The notes beneath the pieces were generated by a model, which saw only the letters and a list, made by a program, of their open reading frames with translations, was not told where the DNA came from and did no database searches. Positions 1 through 10,361 of a stretch of DNA of 64,000 nucleotides are shown one piece after another (the first letter of the stretch is position 1; the number at the start of each line of letters is the position of its first letter). Source of the DNA: Mesostigma viride (lineage: Eukaryota; Streptophyta; Mesostigmatophyceae; Mesostigmatales; Mesostigmataceae); assembly GCA_009746045.1 (NCBI GenBank), contig RPFO01000072.1, positions 1,989,985-2,053,984 of the forward strand, read 5' to 3'. The translations under genes and the position numbers were made by a program.

Positions 1-1458
1 ATCTGACACTCTAGCCCATGGTGAGGCCTTCATTTTCAGACCAGATACAGCTTCTGCACTGATGATACTCACCTGTGCTTGGGTGTCTACAGCCAAAATA
101 CTAGGATCTTGACCTGCATCCCCTACAGCATTGACCTGTGCTGTACCTGTTGCCACAACTGCTTTAGTGTTGTGTGCCTTGTGCAAGGCCTTAAGAATCT
201 CAGCAAATGACTTCCTGGGAACGACAGGATCTGCTCTATTTTGTGACTCCTCCAGGTGTGAGGGAGGTGCTACCTGCTGCTCACCCTGTGCACCGTCCTC
301 CTGCCCAGGTGGACTATTGGGTTGTAGTGGGGCTGCACTACTGAGGAACACAGGAGCTTCTACTGTGGTACTAGTGCTTGCATCAATGACGTCCTTAGCC
401 AATTCATTGGGTGAGATCAATCCACCAGACTCCTGCTCTGAATCCATGTCCAAGAATTCTACCCCTGACACGTCTGCCAGTGGTGGGTAATAAAGCTTGA
501 GTCTATGCTTGCTGACCACACGCTCTCTGTCATGTTGTATAGTGACTGCAGTCCCTTCTTCATGAATTTTGGTGACTACAGCTGGACCGTGCCATCTGGC
601 AGAGTGTGCTCTTCCTCTGTCACCCTCTCTGAAAAACAACACATGGTCCCCCACTTCAAACACAGGCCTGGCATTATTTTTGTCTTTCTTTGCCAGCAAC
701 TTGGCTAAGTGCTGCCTTTGTGTGTTGTAGTGAGTGTGTACCTCTGAAGCATAGCTGCCTGACTGAAGGCCAGTTGGGGTGATTTCCCCAAAAGGTGAGG
801 ACATTATTGGTTTGGCGTTTAGCTGGGTAGTCACCCCTGCTGCCCAAGATGCCCTGTCAGCATAGCTACCAGAGTCAGCCAACCTGGATGGCATTTTTCT
901 TATCACATCCCTGATGGCTCTCATGGTACGTTCTACCAACCCCTGACGTTCATGATCTTGAGCCCCAGACACTTCTATCTTGGGCAGGTCATTCCTGTCC
1001 TGGATGCAGAGAAACTGCTGATCCAGCATTACTTTTTCAATGGGGTGAAAACGTGCCAAGGCTATCTGTAAAGCTCTGTGCAGCTGCTCTTTATCCATCC
1101 CAGGCAGGGGCTCCACTACCACAAACCTTGACCAGGCATCCTTTATGACTAGGTAGTATACCGTGTCCTTCACCACGTGTATAACATCCCCAACCAGTTT
1201 GCCTCTAGCCAGTGGTGGTGTGGCCACATGCCATTTTCTGGGCTTAGGAGCATATAGCTGACATTGCTCACAGTGCTTACGTACGTGCCTGCACATCTGT
1301 TCCAGATCATGGCCTTGTATTTTATTGGCTAGCCTTTCAGCCACAGCCTCATGGCCCATAACCTTGTGCAGTTGCTCTGCTAGAGCACCATACGTGATTA
1401 CCTTTTCTGCTGCTGCACTAAGGGAGCTATGGTGGGTCACGCATCATGTGTGACAGTG
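1..1458 (-). CDS. Pol fragment: integrase followed by aspartic protease (LTR retrotransposon, runs off the left edge)
   Basis: Open from 1458 to the window edge (486 codons, no stop). An integrase zinc finger HX4HX26CX2C has its His codons at 1368 and 1353 and its Cys codons at 1272 and 1263. The catalytic triad is probably Asp at 1188, Asp at 1023 and Glu at 931-933 (motif GLVER), with 29 residues between the second Asp and the Glu. A retroviral-type C-terminal domain follows (GPAVVTKIH, then SKHRLKLYYPP, about 590-480). After a Pro/Ser/Glu-rich linker, the last visible part reads AVDTQAQVSIIS (Asp codon at 87), like the D-T/S-G-A active-site loop of a retropepsin but with Gln for Gly. Reverse transcriptase would then lie beyond the window. 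The frame is +1 relative to the upstream gag, overlapping it by about 30 nt, so a gag-pol frameshift is possible. Integrase is confident; the protease call is tentative because only its first motif is visible. Confidence 0.72.
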
Positions 1459-4302
1459 TCATGTCATATGCCACTTCCCAATCCACATCATCACACTCAG
1501 GCAACACTTGGCAGACAGAAGGTAACAGGAAACCATTTGTGAAAAATGGTGAGGGTAGCTTACAGGTGTCCCTGGTCTGCCGCCCCCGCGCGGTTGTAGC
1601 GCCCTGGCGTGTCTTGTTGTGCCTGGGTGCCGTGCAGCGCGCTCCTGCTGCAATGGGGTGACGTGTTTTCCAGCATCCAGGACAAACATCAACGTCAGAA
1701 CCATAGTCGGGTTTGCCTTTCCAGCAGTCATCTTTTAGGTGCCCCTTACAAAGGCACCTAGTGCAATGCTTGGTGGGGTCATGAGGCAACCTCTTGTCCC
1801 CCCCTGCTGGCTTAGCCCCCTGGCTTGCTAGCTCCCCCACTTTGTTTTCTTTTTTATTGTTATTGTTCTTTCCCCCCCCTTGTTTCCACCTCCCCCACTT
1901 TTGTTGTTTTTGTTTTTATCCCCCCCATTACCGCCTTTACCTGGGCTACCAGCGACTGCATCTGCTTCTTGGAGAGCCCCGTACCTGAGGCTTCCTCCCC
2001 CTTTACCTGCTTCACCTTTCCTCCTTGGCTGCAGCAGCAAACGGCTCTAGGCATTGCTGCACATAGGCCATTGCCTTCCTGAAGTCCTCCCACTTATCCT
2101 TCAGACCTGCCAGGATTACTGACAGGGTGGTGGGTCCAGTTCTGCCTTTTGTAGCCATAGGTGTACTAGGTACTTGGCATTGAGCTTCTTCAGCTCCTCA
2201 TCTCCCTCTATGTACATGACATATTTTTTGTTGTCACTCACATAGTCACGCTTATTGACCTTATAGGCCTCTATCCACTGGAAGCCCCACTTCTAAGTGC
2301 TCCCCCGTGGTAACAAGTGCCCTAAGATCAACCATGAACTGCGCCCACAACACATTTTCTGCCACGTCTACCCCGCTGCTGGCACGCTTTTGGTACAATT
2401 GTACCAACTGCTGGATAGGCTTGGCAGATTGATGGATGGGTGTGGACGCACGTAGAGAGGCAAACCAATCACGGACATTGTCGCTAGCATATGCATGTGA
2501 CAACTTAAACAACCACTCCCTAGCTTCGTCCTGGGTGTGGCCCTCTGGCAAACCCGGAAACACTAGCTTGTCCTCTTTCTTTTTTGGATCAAACCTGGGC
2601 CTGTTCAAGGCCATATTGGAGGTTGTGGTCGTTCCTGCTGGTTGTGGCTGCTGCTGCTGCTGCTGTTGTTGTTGCTGCTGCTGCTGCCGCTCCCCGCCCT
2701 CGTGCCGTGTTGGTGCAGACTCCTGGGTGCCGTGTCCACCCCGCCCTGGTTGCCCCCCCTCTCCCGTCATCCTCCCCCTCGTCCCTCTCGTCCCTCCTGC
2801 GTTTTTGCTGTGGCTGGCACGCCTCCTCCGGTGCCCTTCGTTTTGTTGGCTTCAGCGAGGCCACCAGCCTCGCCACCGTGTCTGCTAGGCGGCCATGCTC
2901 GCCCGGGGTGAGCTCCCGCCCCTCGTCCAGCATCTGCTGGGCCAGTTGGAGTTGCCTCCGGATGTCCTCCCGGTGCGACAAGGTCGCTGGACCGGGTTCG
3001 CCCCGGTGCGTCACCCTGGTCCTTGCCGCTGTGCCGTCTCGGTTTGAGATGGTATGCGTTGGCTGCGACAAAAATGGTACAGTTGCTCGGTAGAAATGCG
3101 TTCATCCGGCATCAAACCAAATTCAGCTCTTACCGCCTCCCCCATGCATCCCCTCACCGCAGCCTTCTTGATGTTCTTCGACATACGGCGTCGCTGCTTC
3201 AGCATACGCCTCTCCAGGCGACCTACGCTTGCCTCCCAGGCGGCCAGCTTCCTGCGGTAGCGCTCCTCGGCTCCCGACGAGCCGGCCCCTGCAAATGGTG
3301 CTATCTCCGCGACCTTCCGGTACTTCCAGCTCTTCAGGTCGCGGTGAGACGCTCACACCTCACCTTGGTGTGAGACATCTTCACCCGAATCCTGGCCGCG
3401 AGCGCCTCCGCCCTGTCACGCTCCTGCTGCTCGCAGCTTCCTCTGCGCGATCACGTTCCGCCTCCGCTGCTTCTTCTCCCGCTCCGCCTTGAAGACCGCG
3501 AGCCTCCTCTGCGCCTCCTTCTCTCGCGCCTGCATAGCCGGCGTCATCTCCACCAGGTCGTCCGCTTCGGACGCCGACGGACCCGTCAAAGAATACTCCG
3601 ACTCCTGCAGCACCCATCAATCTCCCTCGGGATCGTTGCCGACCGTCGAAGGCGCTGGAAACACGCCAGGTCCGCCCTCCCACCACGTCATGGGTCGGCG
3701 ACTCTGACCTCGGCGACGCTGACCTCCTCATCAATGCCGCGCGGACCTGAGCAGCATCCTCCATTTGTTGGGCGCGCTCACGTGCGCACAGCCAACCTCC
3801 GCTCTTCGCGGACTCCTGCTCCTGCAGGCTCTGCGCCATTGCAGCATCCGCTGCCACCTGCGCACTGCGCGCCTCGTCAGCCGACGATGGCTGCAGTCCA
3901 AACAAACCCAGCGAGCTGGTTTCCGACACGCTGCCGGACTCCCACTCGCCTCCTCTCCGACTCGGGCCCCGCCCCCGCACCGCGTGGTGCATATGGTGGT
4001 CCCCTCGGACGCACCACCGGGGTCGACCCGCGCCCTACGCATCAGGGGAACGCGCACCACGACGTTCTCCACAACGTCACGGTACGTTGGGTCGCTGCCT
4101 CCATGGCCACATCCTCAGGATGCATGGGATCCTGAGCATCCCGGTTCTCGTAATCCTGGCGCATACTCTCCAATCGAGTCCGACGTCCCGAGTCATCGGA
4201 CATCGGGGACGACGAAGACTGGTACTTCGTCACCGACGGCGACTCCTCCTCCGAGGAAGTCGCGCCCATAAGGGCCTTTCCCTTGTTGTTCTTGGGAGCC
4301 AT
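1427..4302 (-). pseudogene. Gag of the same retrotransposon, broken by several frameshifts
   Basis: The likely start is the ATG at 4302 (MAPKNNKGK). Coding-like segments then hop between frames: 4302-4042, about 3780-3416 (basic, EREKKQRRR), about 3330-3011, 3071-2770 (acidic/basic stretch), 2770-2261 (poly-Gln followed by a Gag-like core with REWLFKLSHAY and WAQFMVDLRAL), about 2280-1860, and 1840-1427. The last segment contains a CCHC zinc knuckle, CTRCLCKGHLKDDC (CX2CX4HX4C), followed by a second Cys pair. Several frame changes fall at runs of C/G (around 1868-1880 and 1919-1926), so either decay or homopolymer sequencing error could explain them. Gag packages the RNA and forms the particle. 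The order gag then integrase, with no reverse transcriptase between them, is the notable point. Confidence 0.6.
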
Positions 4303-4780
4303 TGGTTCAAAAGATGGGTAAAAAAATGGAAATGGGTGTTTGCGAACTGAACGTTTCGCACGCTCGTCGTCTTCTTGTGTATTGTTTTTGGAGTTTTTAA
4401 TGCAAGTTATGCAACACAAAGCTTGGAATGCTTGGGCACTGCCAAATGGCGTGTGTGTGCGTGAACGACGAGACACCTTGGCATTAGGATAATGTGGCAC
4501 ATATACTGCTGGCCAGCCGTCAACGATGGCTGGCCAGACTTTGCGTAAGTTAAACTAACTTACTGATCCTGGACGGACTACCTATCAGTTACAACCTGAT
4601 CTAGTCAGTCCTAACATGACAACTACAGTCCCGGTACTGAGGTACCGGCTCATCACATACTGAGTACAGCCACGTGTCCATGCCACGACTGTTCTAGTCC
4701 AGCACCGTCCCAGTACCCAATTGGGCGCCGGCGGTGCTGGCACGTGTCCACTTAGGCTACAGGCGGAGACTAGACTAACT
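4303..4780. other. Leader/flank of the left retrotransposon; no gene seen
   Basis: This stretch would be the 5' leader or LTR region of the minus-strand element, since gag starts at 4302. I found no second copy of it in the window, so no LTR boundary can be drawn. No convincing ORF, tRNA or other gene is visible. Confidence 0.3.
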
Positions 4781-5635
4781 GGGAGGGAGGAGGGAGGGAG
4801 GGAGGGAGGAGGAGGGAGGGAGGGAGGGAGGAGGGAGGAGGGAGGAGGGAGGGGGGAGGAGGGAGGAGGGAGGAGGGAGGAGGGGGGAGGAGGAGGAGGA
4901 GGGGGAGGGAGGAGGGGGGAGGGAGGGAGGAGAGGGAGGAGGAGGGAGGAGGAGGGAGGAGAGAGAGGGAGGAGGGAGGAGGGAGGAGGAGGGAGGGAGG
5001 AGGAGGAGGAGGAGGGAAGGAGGGAGGAGAGGAGGGAGAGGAGGAGAGAGGAGGAGGGAGGGAGGAGGAGGGAGGAGGAGGAGGAGGGAGAGGAGGGAGG
5101 GAGGAGGAGGGAGGAGGAGGAGGGAGGAGGGAGGAGGGAGGAGGAGGAGAGGAGGAGGAGGGAGGGAGGGAGGAGAGGAGGAGGAGGGAGGAGGGGAGGA
5201 GGGAGGGAGAGAGGAGGAGGGAGAGGGAGGGGAGGAGGAGGAGGGAGGGGAGGAGGAGGAGGGGAGGGAGGAGGGAGGGAGGGAGGAGGAGAGGAGGAGG
5301 GAGGGAGGAGGAGGAGGGAGGAGGGGGAGGAGGGGAGGGAGGAGGGAGGGAGAGGAGAGGAGGAGGAGGGAGGGAGGGAGGAGGGGGAGGAGAGGGAGGA
5401 GGAGGAGGAGGGAGGAGGGAGGGAGAGGGAGGGAGGAGGAGGAGGGAGGGAGGGGAGGGAGGGAGGAGAGGAGGAGGGAGGAGGGGGAGGAGGAGGGAGA
5501 AGGAGGGGAGGAGGGAGGGAGAGGAGGGAGGAGAGGAGGGAGGGAGGGAGGAGGAGGAGGGAGGGAGGGAGGAGGAGGGAGGAGGGAGGGAGGGAGGGAG
5601 GAGGAGGGAGGGAGGAGAGGAGGGAGGGAGGGGAG

Positions 5636-5640
<5 letters not shown>
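4781..5640 (+). repeat. Polypurine GGA/GGGA repeat tract (860 bp)
   Basis: An irregular mix of GGA, GGGA and GGGGA units forms a nearly pure G/A strand for about 860 bp. The long ORFs here (Glu/Gly/Arg-rich on plus, Pro/Ser/Leu-rich on minus) are by-products of the repeat. Such homopurine mirror-like tracts can form G-quadruplexes or triplexes; that is a general property of this composition, not something shown here. Confidence 0.95.

Positions 5641-5701
<61 letters not shown>
5641..5701 (+). repeat. (GA)n microsatellite
   Basis: About 30 GA units directly continue the polypurine tract and end at a CTCTAGATG junction. Confidence 0.95.
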
Positions 5702-5702
<1 letters not shown>

Positions 5703-5711
5703 CTAGATGTG

Positions 5712-5884
5712 CATGTACGTATGCGTGTGCGTGTGCGTGTGCGACTGTGCGTGTGCGTGTGCGTGTGCGTGTGCGTGTGCGTGTGCGTGTGCGTGTGCGT
5801 GTGCGTGTGCGTGTGCGTGTGCGTGTGCGTGTGCGTGTGCGTGTGCGTGTGCGTGTGCGTGTGCGTGTGCGTGTGCGTGTGCAT
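5712..5884 (+). repeat. (GTGTGC)n hexamer repeat
   Basis: Around 27 copies of GTGTGC, with a few variants near 5740. The alternating purine-pyrimidine sequence is a classic candidate for Z-DNA. The flank 5885-6066 holds no recognisable gene. Confidence 0.95.
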
Positions 5885-6066
5885 GCGCACATGCCACACG
5901 TGCACATGCACATGCACGTATGGGTGGGCAGGGCATTGCGTTTGCAGCGACGACGTATACACAGTCCAGGCTACCATAGGCGTCCAACCGGAACCTACGT
6001 GTTACGTCCTTAACTTCTACCACCACCTCTACCTCTACCCGGCCTCACCCAACCTAAATTAGTCAG

Positions 6067-6554
6067 GCCACCTCTACTTAATCCCCTAGCGAAAGACGAA
6101 CGAGACGGAGCAGATCTCAATGCATTTACGTATGTATTACTGTAATACGCCATAAGCCATTTACACAACCCGTTTACTCCAGGAATAGAGGAAGGAAACA
6201 CAACTACACTGCCGTGACCCAAGCTAATATGTGTTAATTCATTTAACACACGCCGAGTGCCAACACGTACGAGGGGTAGAACGTGCATAAATGATCACCA
6301 ACGGTCCAGCGTGCTCGGGCCGACCTGGCCCTCGCCTACAAATGTGCAGATGCACGCTGGTCCACTACATTCTGCCCGAAGGATAAGAACCACTAATAAA
6401 GTACGCGGCGCGACGCCCAAAAGCATCCAATGCACCACAGTACTGTCACGAGGACAACAGTGTCCCAGTACAGACTACACGTAACCTAGGAACGACCGAG
6501 GCAAAGGACCTAATTTACGTCCGTAACTACAACAAATTGTTACGCGACGTAACA
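6067..6554 (-). repeat. 3' LTR of the chromovirus element (copy 1)
   Basis: On the minus strand it starts TGTTACGTCGCGTAACA at 6554, directly after a G-rich polypurine tract, as expected for a 3' LTR. A copy with about 98% identity by eye occurs at 30,867-31,355 in the same orientation. The left edge is uncertain by about 10 bp: similarity starts at 6067 (GCCACCTC) and is strong from 6078. I could not recognise a clean ...CA end or a target duplication. No matching 5' LTR was found next to the gag fragments. Confidence 0.65.
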
Positions 6555-6565
6555 CCTCCCCCCCC
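6555..6565 (-). promoter_or_regulatory. Polypurine tract for plus-strand priming
   Basis: On the minus strand the sequence is GGGGGGGGAGG, immediately followed by the LTR start TGTTACG. This position is diagnostic for the primer that RNase H leaves for second-strand synthesis in LTR retrotransposons. Confidence 0.65.
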
Positions 6566-8126
6566 ACAAAGGTAGGGAGCCCTCTCCCTACGCACAGGGA
6601 GGAAACCAAGGGCTAGGAAGAACCTAATGCACCCAGCACACACCAACACAATCGACAGGCCATCCAAGATACAAAGCACCAACATGTTAACTCGGTTCCA
6701 CCCCGAGTGGTGTAGGGTTAACCAGCACCAAGCCTGGTGGGAGGATCCCCTAACTGCCTGGCACAGAGGCCTTGCCGGGAGGACGGCACTGGGCAGGACA
6801 CACAGTAAACAAATCAGCACCAAGGACCAAGAACGACCAATCAACTGGCCAGAATATGAGGGCGACTCTATATACCGGAGGGACAACACCCTCAGGTCGG
6901 GCCTAAGGCCCTCTATCTAGTTGCCATCGGTCTGGTAAGTGCCACGCGAGGCCAGAAGAACATCCAGATACGCATGGTAGTGCAGGGCCACGTCGTCGGC
7001 ATTATCATGCCTATCTACAGTGAGGAAAACATCGGCCCACACGCCATCAGGAAAAAGGCTCAGAAAGGCCCAGTAATACCTATGCTGCGTAAGGACTACC
7101 TGGCCACGGGCCCAGTCCAGGAAGCCACAGGCAAAGAGGCGTAGGAAGGGCTCTACCGCGATCAAACAGAGAGCCCGCAGGAGTAGGCGATGGTACCGGA
7201 TCCGAGGACGCAAACCCGTCGGGAAGAACAGATCTAGCAGAGGCTCCACGTTAGCCGGCCACAACCGGATGTGCCGAACCTCACGTGAGCGCCACCGACG
7301 AGCGCACTGTCGCGACCCGAACGTCTCTAGGTAGTCGCTAGCCCGAGGGGAGGATGGCCACGGGAGTCCAGGCCCTGGCCCGGGAGGGGCGCTGGACGGC
7401 GGGCATCCCACTCCAGGAGGGGCTGCAGGAGAACCGCGCCATACGTAGCACCCGGCACCGCAGGAAACTCGACCGTAAGGGCATCTGAGGCCATAATGCC
7501 CAGAGGCGGAGGGTAAGCCCACTGAAAACCACCGTAGGTGTCCAAGTCGTTGTGACGCCTAGCCCAGCGATACAGGACTCGCCGAACCAGGATCTCGCCC
7601 TGGAACACAGGATCAGCTAACACAACCATATCGAACGGAGGCCGATCAGTATCAATGGGTTGGCCACGGTCACGCGGCGCCCGACACACCTGGGAGAACC
7701 CATAGGACATGGGCGAAATTGCCAGCTCGGCAGCGACGCGCGGCAGGTCACACTGTCGGCAGGCGATCGCAGACATACCATACCCAGGAACGGGCGTATC
7801 TCGCGACTCCGGCGTCGCATGTACCACAGAAGGGGCCCGTCCCGGTCGCCCTGGGACAACTCCCGTAGGGAGTCAGAAGCGCGGATGGCGCGATGATCAA
7901 GGCCGCTGGCCCGAACAACCCGGCAGCCAAAGACCGCGGGGCGAAGGGGCCGGAACCGAAACAGGGTAGGAACCTGCACAGGCGCAGAAGGCGCCGGAGC
8001 CACAGGAGGCCGCGACGGACCCGCTGCCGAAGGAGGCCGCGACGGACCCGCCACCGCAGCTGGTGCCCCGGTCTCCGGTGGAGGCGCATCCTCAGGCCAC
8101 ATGTTGAAGATGGGGCCCGTGGGGAC

Positions 8127-8338
8127 AGTTATTATAAATAGTGACGGAACCTTTTTGCCACTTGGCAATTAGGTCCGTCACTATTTATCCGGCGAAAACC
8201 ACTCGCCGGCATCTATTCCGCGTTAAGTTCACGTGAACGTGGCGCGGAATTGATGCCGGCGAGTGGTTTTCGCCGGATAAATAGTGACGGACCTAATTGC
8301 CAAGTGGCAAAAAGGTTCCGTCACTATTTATAATAACT
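8127..8338. repeat. Palindromic module M1
   Basis: A 212-bp near-perfect palindrome. Each arm also contains its own hairpins: ATAAATAGTGACGGA pairs with its complement about 25 bp on, TTGCCACTTGGCAA folds inside that, and CCGGCGA pairs with TCGCCGG. The centre is around TTCACGTGAA. M1 is in the opposite orientation to M2 and M3, judged from the asymmetric core. Confidence 0.9.
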
Positions 8339-8535
8339 AAAACGTCGTAGTGTGGGGGTCGATACCTATCATACCGCTGATGCCTACTGCAGTACCGAAT
8401 CTCGCCTTAACGATACTCCAACCGGGCATATTTTCCCTTCTGGCACTTTCGTTTGGCCTTCTGGTATCAATCCTCCCGGTATTCGGAAATACCCGTGTCA
8501 CCACAGGGATTCGAACCCCCGACTTACGAGGTCTT
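8339..8535 (-). repeat. Spacer S1 (inverted copy of S2)
   Basis: A 197-bp spacer, the reverse complement of 8748-8944 with only a few mismatches. On the minus strand it contains GGGTTCGAATCCC, close to a pol III B-box/T-arm. No A-box or complete tRNA fold is seen. Confidence 0.85.
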
Positions 8536-8747
8536 AGTTATTATAAATAGTGACGGAACCTTTTTGCCACTTGGCAATTAGGTCCGTCACTATTTATCCG
8601 GCGAAAACCACTCGCCGGCATCAATTCCGCGCCACGTTCACGTGAACTTAACGCGGAATAGATGCCGGCGAGTGGTTTTCGCCGGATAAATAGTGACGGA
8701 CCTAATTGCCAAGTGGCAAAAAGGTTCCGTCACTATTTATAATAACT
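8536..8747. repeat. Palindromic module M2 (centre of the composite palindrome)
   Basis: 212 bp, the reverse complement of M1, with the same nested hairpins. It lies between the two inverted spacers. Confidence 0.9.
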
Positions 8748-8944
8748 AAGACCTCGTAAGTCGGGGGTTCGAATCCCTGTGGTGACACGGGTATTTCCGA
8801 ATACCGGAAGGAATTGATACCAGAAGGCCAAACGAAAGTGCCAGAAGGGAAAAATGCCCGGTTGGAATATCGTTAAGGCGAGATTCGGTACTGCAGTAGG
8901 CATTAGCGGTACGATAGATATCGGCCCCCACACTACGACGTTTT
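8748..8944 (+). repeat. Spacer S2 with T-arm-like motif
   Basis: 197 bp. GGGGGTTCGAATCCCTG at about 8763-8779 matches the B-box consensus GGTTCGANTCC. A CTCGTAA anticodon-loop-like string precedes it by too few bases for a normal tRNA, so it could be a tRNA-derived relic but is not a tRNA gene. Confidence 0.8.
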
Positions 8945-9156
8945 AGTTATTATAAATAGTGACGGAACCTTTTTGCCACTTGGCAATTAGGTCCGTCACT
9001 ATTTATCCGGCGAAAACCACTCGCCGGCATCAATTCCGCGCCACGTTCACGTGAACTTAACGCGGAATAGATGCCGGCGAGTGGTTTTCGCCGGATAAAT
9101 AGTGACGGACCTAATTGCCAAGTGGCAAAAAGGTTCCGTCACTATTTATAATAACT
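8945..9156. repeat. Palindromic module M3
   Basis: 212 bp, nearly identical to M2. It closes the composite element and is followed directly by the GGGAC target duplicate. Confidence 0.9.
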
Positions 9157-10361
9157 GGGACAGGCACCTTACCATAAAACTGGCTACCATCCAGGCTCCA
9201 GTCTGGCACTGGAACCCTCTGCGGGGGACCACCCTCCCAGAGCCTGGGAAGCCCGCTCGTATCGCCAAAGAAGCCCCGCGATGGCTGCGACGGAGCTTGT
9301 GGAGGCTCAGAAGCAGCGACGGCGGGCGCGACCGCTGGGGCAGAAGACTCGCGCGAAGGCGCAGGTACGGCGGTCACAGGCGCGGAGGCAGCAGGAGGCG
9401 TAGGAGCCGCAACTGCAGACGAAACCGCAGCGACCGAGGGCTCGCACTGGGGCGCAGGCGAAGCCGTAGTCGCCGAGGCATGTTCAGGAGGGGTAGCTAG
9501 GTGGCACAGCAGCAACAGACGCCCCACCTGGCGCGGCTGGAGCAGGCGACTGGGACGCCATGAAGGCCCCGAATGCCGAGGCCAGGGACTGGATCTGGGC
9601 CTGCATTGCAGACACAGTAGCCGCAAGGTGGTCAGGCTTGAGATCCAAGCCCGGAGGGGTCGGCTCCACCGACACGCGCTGGGTCGACCGTGGTGAAGAC
9701 GGGACAGGGGAAGGAGCCGACACGGAGGAGGAGGACGCTGCGACTGAGGCCGAATACTCCAGCGTATACTGCGTCTCTACCGGTGCATCCACAGGGGAAG
9801 GATCGCCATGTGCTAACATCCCCGCCGACTGATCCGCAATCTCCATAAATTGAACCGCCCGTAGGAGGTCGCAGGGGTGATCATCTACCTCGGCCTCGCC
9901 CTCGACCGGAAGCAAAGGGAAAACCTCCCGGAGGCAGGAGCGGCCCACAGGGGTAGACAGGTAAGAGAAAACCCTAGGGCACTGAAGAATGGCGTCTATT
10001 TGCCCCAAGGCAGGGCAGCGGGAACCACACTCCAAAAGACAGTGCCCAGCGTCGTCAAACCCATGAACAACCAGCTGCTGCGGATCATTGGGGTCTGGCC
10101 CGAACCAAGAGACCCCAAAGAGGGCGGCCCGGACCAAGGCCGCATGATGAGCCTGAAGGGCAGGATGAAATGGGCCACCCGGATAACTGGAACGGGAAAC
10201 CCACCGGCCCGGAAGGGCCTCAGTAGTAGAACTCTGGATCAGGGGTAGGCGATAAGGTCTCCGTCGGAGGGGTAGGTTCCGCCATGATGGCTGCGGAGGG
10301 GAGGGGACAACCAACCACCCATCGACAGCAGGCATGATATAAGGGAGGGGCAGGTCGACAG

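Larger units (their letters stand above)
8127..9156. mobile_element. Composite palindromic (foldback/MITE-like) element M1-S1-M2-S1'-M3 with 5-bp target duplication
   Basis: Three 212-bp palindromic modules (M) alternate with two 197-bp spacers (S) that are reverse complements of each other, so the whole 1,030 bp is one palindrome centred in M2. The ends are AGTTATTATAAATAG and its complement. GGGAC directly flanks both sides (8122-8126 and 9157-9161), consistent with a 5-bp target duplication, and the interrupted ORF3 reads on across the empty site. No transposase is encoded, so it would need to be mobilised in trans. Confidence 0.85.
6917..10335 (-). pseudogene. Extra ORF (ORF3) between pol and the 3' LTR; unknown function, interrupted
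   Basis: Starts at the ATG at 10,335, only 26 nt after the chromodomain stop, and ends at 6,917; about 360 bp of non-coding sequence then leads to the polypurine tract. The first segment (10,335-9,484, 283 codons) is Pro/Ser/Ala-rich with a short helical heptad-like stretch (MQAQIQSLASAFGAFM). The frame changes near 9,500-9,620 and continues to 9,157, where the palindromic element is inserted. It resumes at 8,126, then changes frame again near 7,800 and 7,400. The C-terminal part is rich in Trp, Leu and Arg (LWPANVEPLLDLFF). I do not recognise a domain, transmembrane anchor or envelope-like cleavage site. Its position is that of env or accessory genes in other LTR elements; its composition is more Gag-like. 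Confidence 0.5.

Noticed and set aside
4585-6013. Long Glu/Gly/Arg-rich and Thr/His or Ala/His repeat ORFs
   Set aside because: Products of GGA and GTGTGC repeats, with no unique sequence.
8748-8800. tRNA gene (T-arm and CGT anticodon-like loop)
   Set aside because: No acceptor or D-arm and too short a distance between anticodon loop and T-arm.
8127-9156. CRISPR-like alternation of repeat and spacer
   Set aside because: Repeats are 212 bp and palindromic, the two spacers are inverted copies of each other, and the context is eukaryotic.
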